DNA of 64,000 bases from Sipunculus nudus (Eukaryota > Annelida > Sipuncula > Golfingiida > Sipunculidae), in NCBI GenBank assembly GCA_026874595.1, contig CM049306.1, forward strand, positions 64,426,019-64,490,018. Reading direction: 5' to 3'. This document shows, piece after piece, positions 13,341 to 25,821 of the stretch (its first letter is position 1; every line of letters starts with the position of its first letter). Position numbers and translations under genes: made by a program. The notes under the pieces were generated by a model. It had not been told where the DNA came from. It saw nothing but the letters and a program-made list of their open reading frames with translations, and searched no databases.

Positions 13341-14140
13341 AACCTATGAGCTTATGTGATGGTGCAGCGTTGTCCGTCCGTCGTCAGCCGTCCGCTGTCC
13401 GCCATACAGGGCTGGCTTTCCGCTGTCCATGGCTGTAAGTCAGAAACCCTCTAAGCTAGCAGCTCCAAATTACATGTAAGAATTAGTCACATGTGAAACT
13501 TGGTGCCCTGGAGCTTATTATTGAGTATCTGCATTAATTTAGATTTTATAGAGAAAAAGCTTAAAAACCTTTAAAAATCTTCTTCTCTGAAATTGTCCAG
13601 CCAAATTGTCCAATATTTCACAGAAATGATCCCTGGAACAATCTCTTTCAAGATTTTTCGAATGGTTCCAGTTCAGAGATTTTTGGCCGAGTTACAGGAG
13701 GTTGAACTTAGTCATCTGTCCATAAAAGCACACTAAAATTAAAATCTCAGAAACAGGTAGAGCTATGATCACCAAATTTTATACCAATGTTTGTCACATA
13801 TGTCATATCTGATTTTGAGGTATTGGTGGCGCCACCTACATTGATGTGTTTTTTTACGAGCGAAAATTTAATTTTAAACTCTTCTAGCTTATACACTGAT
13901 TTATGATGAAACTGTTAATCTGATTGGTTTAAACTTTACAAGAATTATTCTATGGTAGGGTTCTGCCAGTTGTATAAGAATAGATTGGGTAAATACAGTT
14001 TTAAAAAACCATTGTAGCCAATTGAAAAAGGCTTTCTGTATTTGAAAACAGATTTGACAACTTGCTGAGTTTCAGCAGCCAGGTCAAGAGGTCACTAAGT
14101 ACAAACAGGTGGGGTCCAGACATCACCATGGAGACTGACC
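13340..14140 (+). repeat. Tandem-core repeat family A copy
   Basis: This copy has the family A leader (GAGCTTATGTGATGG and repeated CCGTCCG) and two degenerate units with the GGTGGCGCCACCTAC palindrome near 13828. It then decays into related sequence and a G-run at 14147. Confidence 0.5.
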
Positions 14141-14154
14141 TGACTGGGGGGGGG

Positions 14155-14220
14155 GTTATCTAGACAATGTGTCTAGACATCTAGACACAGCGTCTAGACG
14201 TCTAGACACAATGTTTAGAT
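14155..14220. repeat. TCTAGACA short tandem repeat
   Basis: At least six copies of the restriction-site-like octamer TCTAGACA/GTCTAGAC are arranged in roughly 20-base units. The self-complementary core TCTAGA makes the array highly palindromic. Confidence 0.75.
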
Positions 14221-15140
14221 GCAGAATTCCCAGATTATTGGAACTATATCTTTCAATTGTTTGAAAAAACTTGGTTTGCATTTTAAGCGAATCGGGTTTA
14301 TCATCAGGTCACATGTGAACTGCTGCGCCCTCATTTTAGGTTGACCTTTCCTCACTGCCCAGCGTCCATTTGTGCGTCTGTTTCCACACATAAACCCGCA
14401 TATCTCGGGAACCGTTTGACCGATGAGGCTAATAATTTTGCACAAATGTAGCGGTTTGATAGCTTTATAACATACACTAAAAATGGTGGTGCCACCTGCA
14501 ACCATTTTTACACAGTGTCCATCTGTTCATCTGCCTTGGGATAATATCACTCATATCTCAGCAGTGGTTTGACTTATCCACCTGAAATTTTGCAGGTTTA
14601 TACATCCTGGACAGCTTTCTCGATTTATGACAGGTGGCACCACCTACATTCACATTTACTCTGCAGACATCCAAGCTCATATCTCTGGAACTGTTTGACC
14701 TATTGGGCCAAAATTTTGCATGTGTATAGATCTCACATAGCTCTTCATCATAGGCAAAACTGGTGGCACCACCTGCAACCATTAATGCACAGCACCCATC
14801 TGTTCATCTGCCTTGTGATAAAATCACTCATATCTCAGCAGTGGTTTGACTTATCCACCTGAAATTTTGCAGGTTTATACATCCTGGAAAGGTTTCTTGA
14901 TTTTATGACAGGTGGCACCACCTACATTCAGGTTTACTCTGCAGACATCCAAGTTCATATCTTGGGAACCGTTTGACCGATTGGGCAAAAATTTTGCATG
15001 TATATAGATCTCACATAACTCTTCATCATGGGCAAAACTGGTGGCACCACCTGCAACCACTTATGAACACCGTCCATCTGTTCCTCTGCCTTGGGATAAA
15101 ATCACTCATATCTCAGCATTGGTTTGACTTATCCACCTTC
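14220..15140 (+). repeat. Repeat family C core units (GGTGGCACCACC tandem)
   Basis: Alternating half-units of about 140 bases each carry a GGTGGCACCACCT-type palindrome, TTTTGCA(C/T), ATCTGTTCATCTGCC and CTCATATCTC. The same units make up 22537-23444, 49905-51727 and 61411-62331. Ends are not visible in this copy. Confidence 0.6.
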
Positions 15141-15742
15141 TTCTAAAAAAACCACAGGGCCAAACTCTTGAATCTCACACATTAATTATCCTTAGATGTT
15201 GATAATTCAAGTTTGTTAAAATGGTTTTGGTTCAGTGATTTTTAGCTGAGTTATTGGAAGCTTAACTTAGCCATTTTGCTGTATTTTCCCATATGTGTTA
15301 TAAACCTGTAAAATTTTTTTTGACTGACCCTACTGAGGCCAATTTGTTTAATATTTTACAAGAATATTCCCCTGAATAATTCTTATAATAATTGTCTTTT
15401 ATGGTTCCAAAGAATAAATTTTTGCTGAATTATAAAGGTTCAATTGAGTCATTTTACCATATATGTTAGCTGTGTGAAGCAGATACATCTAGCCTGTTTA
15501 TCAGCATCTGTTACATCATGCCTCCAGACATTTAGATTTCAGGTTATCTATGGTTAATATTGACAAGAATGTTTTTTAAAAAACTTTTAAAAAATGTAGA
15601 TTTATGATTTTAGATATTCCTCATGCCAGGCAATGTTTACAATCACAGGTATATGTTCACCCATACTATTATGAAAACGGCTAGAAATTTATGCATCATG
15701 AAATTTATTGCAAAAAATTAGCCATCTGAAAAAATCTGCATT
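15140..15742. repeat. Degenerate family A-like sequence
   Basis: The block starts with family A phrases (AACCACAGGGCCAAA, TTGATAATTCAA). A second block matches 21165-21500 (GGCCAATTTGTTTAATATTT, CATCTAGCCTG). No ORF of note is present. Confidence 0.4.
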
Positions 15743-18535
15743 TTTTAGCTCAGCTGACTATAAGTCATCTGAGCTATAGTCATGGTCCATTGTCCATCTT
15801 CCGTCCGTCCGGCCATCTAGCTGTCCGGCCGGCCGTACGTTTACAGGGCACGTTTTGAAACAGTTGGACCTACGATTCCAAAATTTTGCATACCATTAGA
15901 TGTCTCCAAAATCTCCTACCATACCAAAAATTGGGTCATTAGGGCTTCGTTCCTTCGAGATATTAAGCAAAAAAGCTCCGTTTTCCATAAAAAAGCCATT
16001 GTTACACTTCAAGGCTGCCTAATATCAAAACCATTGATCTGTTTTTGATCATAGTTAGTATTCATATTCTTCCATACATTTTTTATGAACATACCAAAAA
16101 TTAGATCAGTGTTGGGCATTATTTTGAAGTTATGGGCCAAAATATAATGCAATTTTAAAAAATTCAGGAAGTATATTTACTCACCTAACATGAGAATTGC
16201 TGAAGCTAGAGACTTTTTTTCAGGAATATAACTTTATTTAATCAAGATTCAATTGTTTACCCAAAATTAGATCTGAATTTTGCAAATTTTCAAGTTATTA
16301 GCATAAATAAAAAATCAATACCTTAAATTTTGTCCAACTTTGGGAATTGCAATGTTTTCTGTAAGCACTGTTGATTTAATTTTCACAGCATATATACATA
16401 AGGATTTAATCTTTTAAAATCTGAAATTTCAAAGGAATTGATTGAAAAGAGTAGCTTTTATTCAAGTTTTCATACACCATGTCAAGTGTTGTTTACATCT
16501 GGCCCGCCTAGTAGAACAGCCATCACTTGTATTATGTAACCCACCCCAGGCAGCTTGCCTCTGGCTCAGCTTGGCCACTACTAGCAGGTCTCCCCTTTGC
16601 CCTGCACTCCCCCCCCCCCCCAGATGGTGCATTAACTAGATGAATGTTATAATTTTCTGTATTTTATTTTATTCATGGCTATGCTACATTTTAGATTTTG
16701 TATTGTACCACCAGGGTTACATTGATTAAAGTGCACATTTAATAGTGTCCACAAAGTGGTGTATTGCTATGAAAGTGTGGATGTTCATCAGATAAGTACA
16801 TGTAATTCCTTACTTCAGAAGAGTAAAAACTTCACCAGGTGTGAAATTGACTATTAATTCCAGTAATAAATTAAAGCTGAGATAGTAATTAGCACAATGA
16901 TATTGTTTTCCCTCGTTCAACCAACAGTGAGTATACTTTATTTGAAAAGATGTTTTATTTTATCAAATTTACTGAATCTTTTATTTTATCTCGGTGAATA
17001 AAATTAAGCATGCACTGAATTCTCCAATGTGCAAAACTTTTTAATGGTGATTCAAGGAATAATCTTGTAGATGCTATGTTATGGCATTATTTTCTTTTAA
17101 ATTCAGCTTAAACATTTGTGATTTAAAAATAATAAAATATATGTGTATGCATAATATAACCCAATATGAGCTACACTATGGATATATAATAATTGCAACT
17201 TAGAATTCTAATATTTTAACTTATATTTTCATTTGTTTTATTACAAATAATATAAAACTTTTAAATAAAAAAAAAGGAATCAGATTTAAAACTATAAATG
17301 GAAAAAGTGGATATGGTAAAAAAATAGGCTTATATATAAACTTAAATGCATTATTCCCTTGAAAGTGAAATAAATGTATTGGTCCATTCTGTCCACTTGC
17401 CTGTCCATCTGTAAATTTTTCATATGCATCACAGTATCTCAAAACTTTTACTGTTTCCTCTATAAAGTTCCTATGTACGTGCCAGTAATTTAGTCAGTAT
17501 TATATAATCAACTTAAATTTTCAAATATAATTGATATATATTGTAAATGTATTGTAAAATTTATAAATTTTGTCCAAAATTTCCTTTAACAAAAAAATTA
17601 TGTTACAAAAAAAAATGAGGACCTAATGCAAACATTCGTTCAGTATTTTTCTGCCTCAGTAGAATGGGAATTAAAGTGATTTGCTTTGTTTTTCTATCTC
17701 TATGTCTGTTTTTAAATATTCAATAATTATGAATAAAACTTTTTTTACCTGTAAGATTAAATTTTGTATCCTGTATGTTTATGCAAAGGTGTCGTAACTT
17801 TCCTCACTCCCTGCCACTGAGTATTTGTTTAGGACAATATTCTTCTGGCAACTGCATAAAATTTATAACTGGTAAATAAAGAAATAACTGTACAGTTACA
17901 AAGGTGTTTTTAAACTCTTATTATCCCCCTCCCCCCCCCCATCAGGTCAAACAGCTGAGTCCCCATGTAACCCTTCACCACAACACAACACCAGATTATG
18001 AGTCATCTCTTCTCTATATATTCACACTTAGACTCAGTCACTTCAGATTGTTTTCCTCTATAGGTCACCCGCATGTCCCATCAGTAACTTCTTCTCTGAA
18101 CTCCCAAGTTTTAGTCTCTCAAGTTGACCTCAACCTGCCTATAGTGATCATGGGCGATTTCATTATTGACATTTCTAATATAATATATAACACTAAATTG
18201 ACACAATTATGTCAACTCTTTAAATGTCAACAACTAGTCAGAGAACCAACCAATGACCATGGAAATACCATAGATCTTGTCTTTACTAACTGTTTAAATG
18301 CTTCAGTTTCAACATTAGAAAACACATGGTCAGATCACAAGATATTATTAGCAACAATCCCCCATTCTTCAATTCAGATCAAACATGGCAACTTCTCACA
18401 GCTTAATCTACAATTTCTTCTCTATAGATACTTGTTGAGACATTCTGTTTCCTCTCTAATTCAGCAACAACTGCTTCCCAAAACATATAAGTTTTCTACT
18501 ATTCCATAAATATTTTGATTTATTTAAATGTGTAT
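15743..18535 (+). mobile_element. Long Helentron-like copy with endonuclease remnant, interrupted at 18536
   Basis: The 5' end is TTTTAGCTCAGCTGAC followed by the GTCATCTGAGC hairpin and TCCGTCC leader. The copy keeps an internal coding remnant (17904-18509) that most copies lack. It is broken at 18535 by the 5' end of another copy. Part of its 3' side may lie beyond that insertion, but I could not place its own terminus with confidence. Confidence 0.55.
17904..18509 (+). pseudogene. AP-type endonuclease (EEP family) domain remnant
   Basis: The open frame of about 200 codons contains IVIMGDFIIDI (the GDFN-like box with asparagine changed), a QLCQLFKCQQLVREPTNDHG block, IDLVFTN and a closing SDHK. 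This is the order of the C-terminal half of exonuclease-endonuclease-phosphatase domains found in LINEs and at the C-terminus of Helentron Rep/helicase proteins. The N-terminal catalytic part is missing, so it should be inactive. A second copy lies at 42264-42525 immediately before a rolling-circle-like 3' terminus, which favours a Helentron origin over a LINE (inference). The poly-C tract at 17927 lies inside the apparent frame, so the first 20 codons are probably not coding. Confidence 0.55.
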
Positions 18536-21164
18536 TTTTAGCTCAGCTGGCTATAAGTCCTCTGAGCTATAGTCATGGTCCATTGTCCGTCGTCCGTCCG
18601 TCTGTCCGTCCGTCCGTCCGTCCGTCCGTAGATGTGGCACGTTTTGAAACCATAAGACCTAGGAATCCTAAATTTGGCGTAGTGTTAGATGTCCCCAAGA
18701 TCTCCTACCAAGCCGAAAACTGGGTCTTTGCGACTTTGTTCCTTTGAGAAATTAAGGAAAAACCTCAATTTTTTATTAAAAACCTATTTTCACACTTCAG
18801 GGCTGCCTAATATCAAAACCACTCATCTGTTTTTCCTCATATTTACCATAAATATTCCTCTATATAGTTTCTATGTACATGCTTGAAATTGTGTCTGTAT
18901 TATATAATTTAAGAAAGTTATGGGCCTGAACATAATGCATTTTGTAAAAAATCATGAAAGATATTTGATCACTTAACACAAAACTTGTTAAAGCTATGGA
19001 CTTTTTTTTAAGTAATATAACTTTAATTAATCAAAATTAAATTGTATACCCAAAATTAGATCAAAATCTTTTAAATTTTTTAAAATATTAACAAAAATAA
19101 AAAAATTGGTACCTTAAATTTTGCCCAACTTTGACCATGGCAAGTCTTTTTCCTGAAAGTACTGTGGATTTAATTTTCACAGGATGTTTTTGTTAGCATT
19201 TTGTGTGTTAACACCAAAAATTTGAAACCAGTTGATCAAAAACTGTAGATTTTATTCAAATTTTCAAGCACCATGTAACATATTGTTTACATAAGCTTGT
19301 GTTATGCAGTTTGCAAGAGCTCAGCTCCCCAGCTTCAGCTCTCAGTTCCTAAAATTTGGCATACAATTAGATGTCTCCAAAATCCCCTACCATGCCAAGA
19401 ATTTGGTCACTAGGACTTAATACCTTTGAGATATTAATGAAAAACTTCATTTTTCCATTAAAAATCCATTGTTACACTTCAAGACTGCCTAATATCAAAA
19501 CCACTGATCTGACTTTAATCATATATAATATACATATTTTTCTGTACATTCTCTATGCACATGCCAGAAATGATGTCAGTATTGCGTAATTGTTTTAAGT
19601 TATGGGCCCAAACATAATGCACTTTGTAAAAAAAAGAAATATATTTACTCCCTTAACAAGGGGATTGCTGAAGTTAGAGATTTTTTGTCAGGGATGTAAC
19701 ATTATTTAATCAAGATTCAATTGAATACCCAAAATTAGTTCTGAATTTTTCAAATTTTATAAGTTATTAGTATAAATATAAAATTAGTACCTTAAATTTT
19801 GCCCAACTTTGACCATGGCACATTGGTTTCTGTGAGCACTGTTGATATAATTTTCATATCATGCACACATAAGGATTTCAGCTTTTTAGTTTAGAAAGCT
19901 GAAAGAAATTGGCCAAAAATTGTAGCTTTTATTAATGTTTTTATGAGACCATGTCGATCTTGGCTCACTCCAGCCCCTCTTGAGTCTTCTGTATGTTGAC
20001 CTTGTTGAACTTTCAGCAAATTATGCATGCTTGAAGCGAGGCATTCACTGGGGCAGCCAGGCAGCTTATGGCCAGCCACAGTTGATCCAGGTGTCCAACC
20101 CAACTCATCTAGTAGTTTTAACCAATAACATAACAATAAACAATAAATTAAATTTTTATTGGTTTTTAATAACAAATTAAAGAAAAATAGAAAAGGAATT
20201 TGTTAGGAATTTTTTATAATAACAGGAAATTAACTCGCAGTTATTGATGATATAAGAATCTTGTATCGATGGATAGAATGTCAATAACACCCTTCAGTCA
20301 CCTATGCCATTTTTCAGTTCAATTTTAATAATAAAAAAGTAAATCATATTATTCATTACTTATCATTAGGGATCATATGAAGGAAATTAATGATAGACAA
20401 AGATGCAGTTGATAATATTAATCTAGATTCCTACTGTGTCTAGTGTTTAAATTGATGTGAAATTAGTCCAATATGAATATATTACATTTATTTTTTTTTA
20501 TAAATAAAAGCCATAAAACCAGGTACTTAATTTATGATCATTATTTAAATGTGTGAATTTTGTATATTCTGGATTCTCAACACCATTGTTTGGTGAAAAC
20601 TGAATAAATACCAGACATGGTGTGAATACTTTGCAATTGTATTTAAATACGAATATGAATATGTACTCCATTATAAAATTTCTTGCATAAAGAATGGGAA
20701 TTCAGGTAAAAATGAAAGTATATGAATACCAGTGCAAATACTTTCCAAATGTATTCATGAATGCATTCATGAATATATTCTTTAATATTATTTTAATAAT
20801 CATTTCAGTTATATTTTATTTTAAAAATCATACGATTCTCTTATTATTTTTCATAAAAATCATATCTAGGACAATATTTGTATTTTTTTTTAATAAATAG
20901 TTAAAATCTTATATTATATGTTCTGCTTATAAGTTATATGGCCTAGTCAAAATCTGTGTGACAATCATTTGTTTATAAAATAAATGAAATCAATTCTCTT
21001 CTCTGTCTCCAAAGGTACTATCAAAATCATCCATAAGCTAAACAATAACAACTCATAATACAGCTTATATTTATTACCACACAAAACCAGCATGTGCCTC
21101 ATTTCTAAATCATATTTTTATATCATATATAACAGCTGAGCGCCGTGACCCATAGGTCCCTTGT
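18536..21164 (+). mobile_element. Complete Helentron-like element, 2.6 kb
   Basis: Both ends are present: TTTTAGCTCAGCTGG at the left, and CAGCTGAG, GACCCATAGGTC and CCTTGT at the right. It has a (TCCG)n leader and no intact ORF. The frame near 18689 and its relative near 19371 recur in other copies through sequence homology only. It is inserted in the long copy that starts at 15743. Single T bases flank both ends, in line with insertion between two Ts. Confidence 0.6.
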
Positions 21165-22536
21165 TTTACTGATGCCACTGAAGCCAGTTTGTTAAATATT
21201 TAACAAGAATAATCCCTACAATAATTCTTATAATAATTGTCATTAATGGTTCCATATGAATGATTTTTTGGCTGAATTTTGGAGATTGAATTGAGTCATT
21301 TTATCATATATGTGAGCGGTGTTATGCTGTTACATCTAGCCTGGCACCAGTTTATCAGCATCTATTACATCATGCCACTAGACATTTAAATTTCAGATTA
21401 TCTTTGGTTAATATTGACAAAAAAATTTTTTTAAAAAGCTTTTAAAAAATTTATATTGATGATTTAAGTTATTCATCATACCAGGCAATGTAACAGTCAT
21501 GGATATTCAGCTCTCTGTGGCTATATAAAGACAACTGTACGTGGATTATAAATTATTGGTATCCCTACTCAACTTAATTTAAGAATTTGCCATCAATGAG
21601 ATATATCTGTATTTTAATTTTGCATTCAGTATGCATCTGTAATAATTTTACATATATTCTGATTTCTTTTTTTATAAAAGTCAGCTGAAAAGCATTTTGT
21701 ATTGAGAAAATAAATTTCAAAGTTATTTCAAGTAGGGACCACTTTTGTGTTCAGATGGCAGCACTTGGTTTACCATTGGCAGATTGCCAGTGCCTTGATG
21801 TTGGCCATTAGCCAAGATGATGTCAGCTCTATAAATAGTTTTTGCACAGTGCCAGGATTGGAAGAAGTGCAGCCAGGTATAGGTCAAGAGTTCACTCAGT
21901 GCAGTAGCTGCATTCTATTTATAGCTTTGACAGACTTCTCACTGCATCATATTTGGCACCAAAGTTCAGCCTGAATCTATTTATAGCTTTGGCAGACTGC
22001 CAACTGTGTCAGATTATGCAACAGGTCTAGAGTTCACTCAGTGAAGCCAGGTACAGGTCAAAAGATCACTCAGTCTAGCCAGGTGCAGGTCAAGAGTTCA
22101 CTCAGTGCAGTAGCTTGAGGCAGCAATTTGTCACAGGTCACTCCGGGGCAACTTCCTTACTCACCTAAGCCTGGTCAGCCAAGTGCATCAAACTCTGGGG
22201 AAGTTTGATGTACTGGACTGATATTTTGACCTGTCTATGCGTCTTTGATGGTATTCTCATTTACAAGACAGGTGGTGCCACCTACACTGACTTTTGTAGT
22301 GTATGCGCCTGGTTATTTCTACAGAGGAATTTGATACATCAGCCTAAAATTGGGCATGTATATACATATCTGGTAGCTTTATAGTGTACAAGACTGGTGG
22401 CGCCACCTACAATAATTTTTGCACAGTGTATGACCCTATTTATCTCACAGGAGGGGTTTAACATATCAGTCTGACATTGGGCATATGTATATATCTCTTT
22501 GTTGTATATAAGACTGGTGGTGTCAGCTACAATCAT
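21165..22536 (+). repeat. Family A-like then family D repeat
   Basis: 21165-21500 matches 15320-15620. From about 21770 family D phrases follow (GGCAGACTGCCAACTGTGTC, CACTCAGTGCAG). The family D copy is interrupted at 22536 by the family C element and resumes at 23445. Confidence 0.55.
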
Positions 22537-23444
22537 TGTATCCGCCAAAACAGAGTTGCGACGCTGCTGCCATCGACGCATAGGTTTCCGGAGAACTCCT
22601 CCAAACAGAATTTTTTAAAATTCAAAATTATGATTGGTCACATGTGAACTGCTGGACCCTCATTTTTGGTTGACCTTTGACCTATCCTCTCTGCCCAGCG
22701 TCCATTTGTGTGTCTGTTTCTACACATAAACCCACATATCTCCGGAACCGTTTGACCAATGAGGCTAAAGATTTTGCACAAATGTAGCCCTTGGAAGGCT
22801 TTATAACATACACTAAAAATGATGGCGCCACCTGCAACCATTTTTGCACAGCGTCCATCTGTTCATCTGCCTTGGGATAAAATCACTCATCTTGGCGGTG
22901 GTTTGACTTATCCACCTAAAATTTGGCGGGTTTATACATCTTGGATAGCTTTCTCGATTTTGTGGCAGGTGGCACCACCTATATGTATGTATATGTTGCA
23001 GACATTCAGGCTTATATATCAGGACTGGTTTGACATATCCCCCTGAAATTTTGCAGACTGGTTTGACATATCCCCCTGAAATTTTGCATATCTATAGATC
23101 TCACATATCTCTTAATCATACACAAAATTGGTGGCGCCAATTGCCACCATTTTTGCACAGCGTCCGTCTGTTTGTCAGCCGTGGGCTAAAATCACACATA
23201 TCTCAGTAATGGTGTGACTTATCTGCCAAAAATTTGCATGTTTATACATCTGGGACAGCTTTCTGGATTTTGTAGTAGGTGGCGCAACCTACATACACAT
23301 ATTGGCTGCAGACATCCAGGCTATTATGCACCACACCTCACTCTATTTCCCCTTAATTGCCACTCAATCCATGCCTCACTTTACCTTTCCCACTCTGATT
23401 TTGGCGGATACAAGTAGTCGCTTGTTGACTTCCCATATTCTAGT
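22537..23444 (+). mobile_element. Family C rolling-circle-like element, 908 bp
   Basis: The left end is TGTATCCGCCAAAAC. The right end carries the inverted copy TTTTGGCGGATAC, a hairpin-like GTAGTCGCTTGTTGACTTC and the terminus ATTCTAGT. The interior is a tandem of half-units with GGTGG(C/T)(G/A)CCACC palindromes. Its host is family D: at 55333 the uninterrupted sequence reads CAATCATTTTTGTGTTGTG, so insertion was between two Ts. The 3' hairpin followed about a dozen bases later by CTAG-T is the pattern of Helitron-type elements. No coding capacity is present. Confidence 0.6.
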
Positions 23445-23636
23445 TTTTTTGTTGTGTGTTGAATGCCAGAATTGCAGCAGTGATGTTTGTTTAATTGTTT
23501 CTTGTTCTAAGTCTTTAGTACTTGCATTGTTCATACACATGTTATACATGTTCTTGAAAAGTAATGGTCCAGCATTGAAGCATTATACTTGGTGTAATCT
23601 CTTTGCACAGGTTCACATTAGGCCTGTAGGCCTTGT
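23445..23636 (+). repeat. 3' end of family D
   Basis: Family D resumes after the family C insert (TTGTTGTGTG, GCAGCAGTGATGTTTG) and ends at GGCCTGTAGGCCTTGT. Confidence 0.6.
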
Positions 23637-24133
23637 TATAAGTTCTGTTCTTAAATTACACGGATTGAAAAGAAATACGGTGTTCCCTCAGTAATATAGC
23701 GTTAAGTTAATCATTAACTGTCGTAAAAAATTGGCCCCCAGAACCCCCTGACTGAATTTCTGTAAATTCATTTTTCCAACAGAAAAGCCCCCAAAGCTTT
23801 TGAAAAACGGCGCTCTACTGTATATTATTAGATGGCTCATTGTTACCCTCCTCACACAGCAGTTATACACTGCAGTTGGCCCAGGTCTCCTTTTGTTTTA
23901 TCTTCTCTTTGTTATTCATGTTCTGTACTGTATGCCAAGGTTCTCTTGGATTGAACACCAGGGTGGGCATAGAGCCAAAGAATTGTAATCAGACCAAGGG
24001 CAGCAATGCAGCAGTTAAAAACAAAAGGAGACCATGGATGACTGCAGTGTGTAACTGCTGCATGAGGAGCATAGCTCTTTGTAAGCATGTTATGCTTACT
24101 AAAGAAAGCACTAATTTGTGGATTCTCTTTAAG
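23637..24133 (+). other. Unique intron sequence before exon
   Basis: No recognised repeat. The last part holds the pyrimidine-rich acceptor GGATTCTCTTTAAG that defines the next exon. Overlapping short open frames on both strands have no recognisable motif. Confidence 0.4.
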
Positions 24134-24198
24134 ACCATTAAAAGACCTGATATCAAAGAACAAGAAGTCCAGATCACCATCACCAGACAAACCATCAG
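24134..24198 (+). CDS. SHTN1: 65-bp exon of the probable shootin-1 homologue
   Basis: A pyrimidine-rich acceptor (TCTCTTTAAG) and donor (CAG|GTAAAC) bound 65 bases. The first base completes a lysine split from the exon ending at 12003. The last base (G) starts an aspartate completed by the exon at 59100. It encodes PLKDLISKNKKSRSPSPDKPS. In vertebrate shootin-1 the polyproline block is followed directly by a leucine/isoleucine-rich basic stretch and a Ser/Pro/Lys linker, which this resembles. Both phases fit without adjustment, which is the main support. The exon is short, so chance is not excluded. Confidence 0.48.
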
Positions 24199-24570
24199 GT
24201 AAACAGTTAATTTACATTATCGTGTATCATCTGATGTTCTAAATTATCTTGTATCATCTGATGTTCTGAAGTTGTAAGACTTCCTTGAGATGTGTTAATA
24301 TTTTATACTTCTTCTTCTATATATTTTGAATCTCCAGAATAGAGGTAAGGCATACTATTGTCTAAGCACTCTGTTTAGTATTTGAGCACTTTAAATAACA
24401 ATTACTATCAGTATCAGTAATAAAAATGAAGAACAAGAAGATGGATTTCTTTAACAGTTTCATTGTCAGAGTATAAAGCTTATAATATCCTCACACCAAC
24501 TTTCACTCTTCACTCACAGTTAAACAAAGGTAGCAATTCAAGTCTGAGTTAAATGTCATTTAATAAAACA
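24199..24570 (+). other. Intron sequence with no recognised feature
   Basis: A short direct repeat (CGTGTATCATCTGATGTTCT / CTTGTATCATCTGATGTTCT) lies at 24221-24265. Nothing else is recognisable before the integrase remnant begins. Confidence 0.4.
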
Positions 24571-25644
24571 CTAAATATGAATAAGACAGAGGAAGCACCT
24601 TGTTAGCAACTCAGTTTGAAGTTTAATTATAAAGGGCACTGCTGTATGACAAACATATGGAAATAATGTTTGAAACATTAACAGGTAGGAGAAGGGGGGG
24701 GGGGCAATTACCACTACAGACACCAATAAGTGTCCTTTAAATGGCCTTGCAAAGCCAATGTGGACTCGCTGCCATGGCCTAGATGGCCTAATCCACAGAT
24801 GCAATGGCAATGATGGCAGCATATATTGAGTTGTCTTGCAACTTTGACAGCTCTAAGTCACTTGTTCAATGTTGGAATCTAAAGATGGCCACCATACAAA
24901 ACTCCTGGCGTGTCCTTTCATTTTGATGATGCCAAGGTGACCCTCATATCTCATTGTCTCTCAGTTTGGGAGGTATCACAACACAAGACTCCCCAACAAT
25001 ATGCATCCCTGTTATACAGAAAGTTCATCCTGTCTGGTGTAAAATGGAGAAAACTGACTGTCTTGTTTGAATTCATTTTATCACCAGTAAATTATCATGT
25101 CACGTACTCTGGCGAGTACGGGGTGTTTGCCTGTTGCCGAATCTTTTGTGTGCTGACTGGGAAACTGTTATTTATCTGAGTAAGCAGATATACATCAACA
25201 CCATCACTGCCATCTTTACTCTGGATATGAGGCAACAGTAACCGCAACAATCCATCAGTGTTTCCATGGAGATGTGTATTCTTATAGACAATGTCATATT
25301 CTAAACCTGATAGAAACAAGGCCCACCTCTGTAAACGTACTGCTGCCATCGGTGGTACAACCATCTTAGGACCAAATATAGTTGTTAATGGACATTGGTC
25401 TGATATCAGGGTAAATCAATGACCTTAAAATATTGATAGAACTTGCACACACCAAAAACAATTGCAAGGGCTTCCTTCTCTGTTTGTGAGTAGTTATGTT
25501 AAGCTGTATTGAGTGTCTTTGAAGCAAACACAACAGGTTTTTCCTCACCATCTGGGAATACATGAGAGATGACAGCCTCTACACTGTTACTCAATGTATG
25601 ACAGGTGTCAGTGGTAAGTGAAGGTTGTAGTGTGATAAAACACA
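24571..25644 (-). pseudogene. Degenerate Ty3/Gypsy element: RNase H to integrase part
   Basis: Read on the minus strand, the order from 25644 is the RT/RNase H junction (VLSHYNLHLPLT), an RNase H stretch with GEEKPVVFASKTLNTA and TEKEALAIVFGVCKFYQYF in changing frames, then LQRWALFLSGLEYDI, LPHIQS, and near 24840-24740 the integrase zinc-binding CQSC followed by RPWQRVHIGFARPFKG, the entry to the catalytic core. Frames shift several times and stops are frequent; a G-run at 24696 adds another break. The element stops inside the integrase near 24571. Its upstream RT part is at 46091-46560 on the same strand, separated by the DIRS-like insertion. Confidence 0.75.
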
Positions 25645-25665
25645 TTTTTTAACGAAAACATAATT

Positions 25666-25821
25666 GTGAGCTGTTTCTGTATTAATGAGAATTTTCTCTG
25701 TTAAGGTTTATACGCCAGAGTAAGCCAACTGAAAATGTTCCCTTATTGGGCCCATTATTGCCCACCCCATCTTGTTCCCGTGTATCTAGGTCACACTTCC
25801 GTTTCCTGTAATCACTTTTTC
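25666..25821 (+). repeat. Left inverted terminal repeat of the DIRS-like element
   Basis: GTGAGCTGTTTCTGTATTAA through GTAATCACTTTTTC is the reverse complement of 45891-46046 with scattered differences over about 155 bases. It includes the shared phrases TTATACGCCAGAGTAAGCCA and GGTCACACTTCCGTTTCCTG. Confidence 0.8.

Noticed and set aside
18689-18886. A recurring open frame starting MSPRSPTKPKTGS, also at 40801-41004 and on the minus strand at 62348-62551, with a variant at 19371
   Set aside because: It lies at the same place in each Helentron-like copy and is shared through DNA homology. It is short, has no recognisable domain, and other copies carry stops, so I do not call it a gene.
24121-24205. 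Alternative reading WILFKTIKRPDIKEQE for the exon at 24134
   Set aside because: That frame does not fit the splice phases of the neighbouring exons and resembles nothing known to me; the chosen frame fits both.
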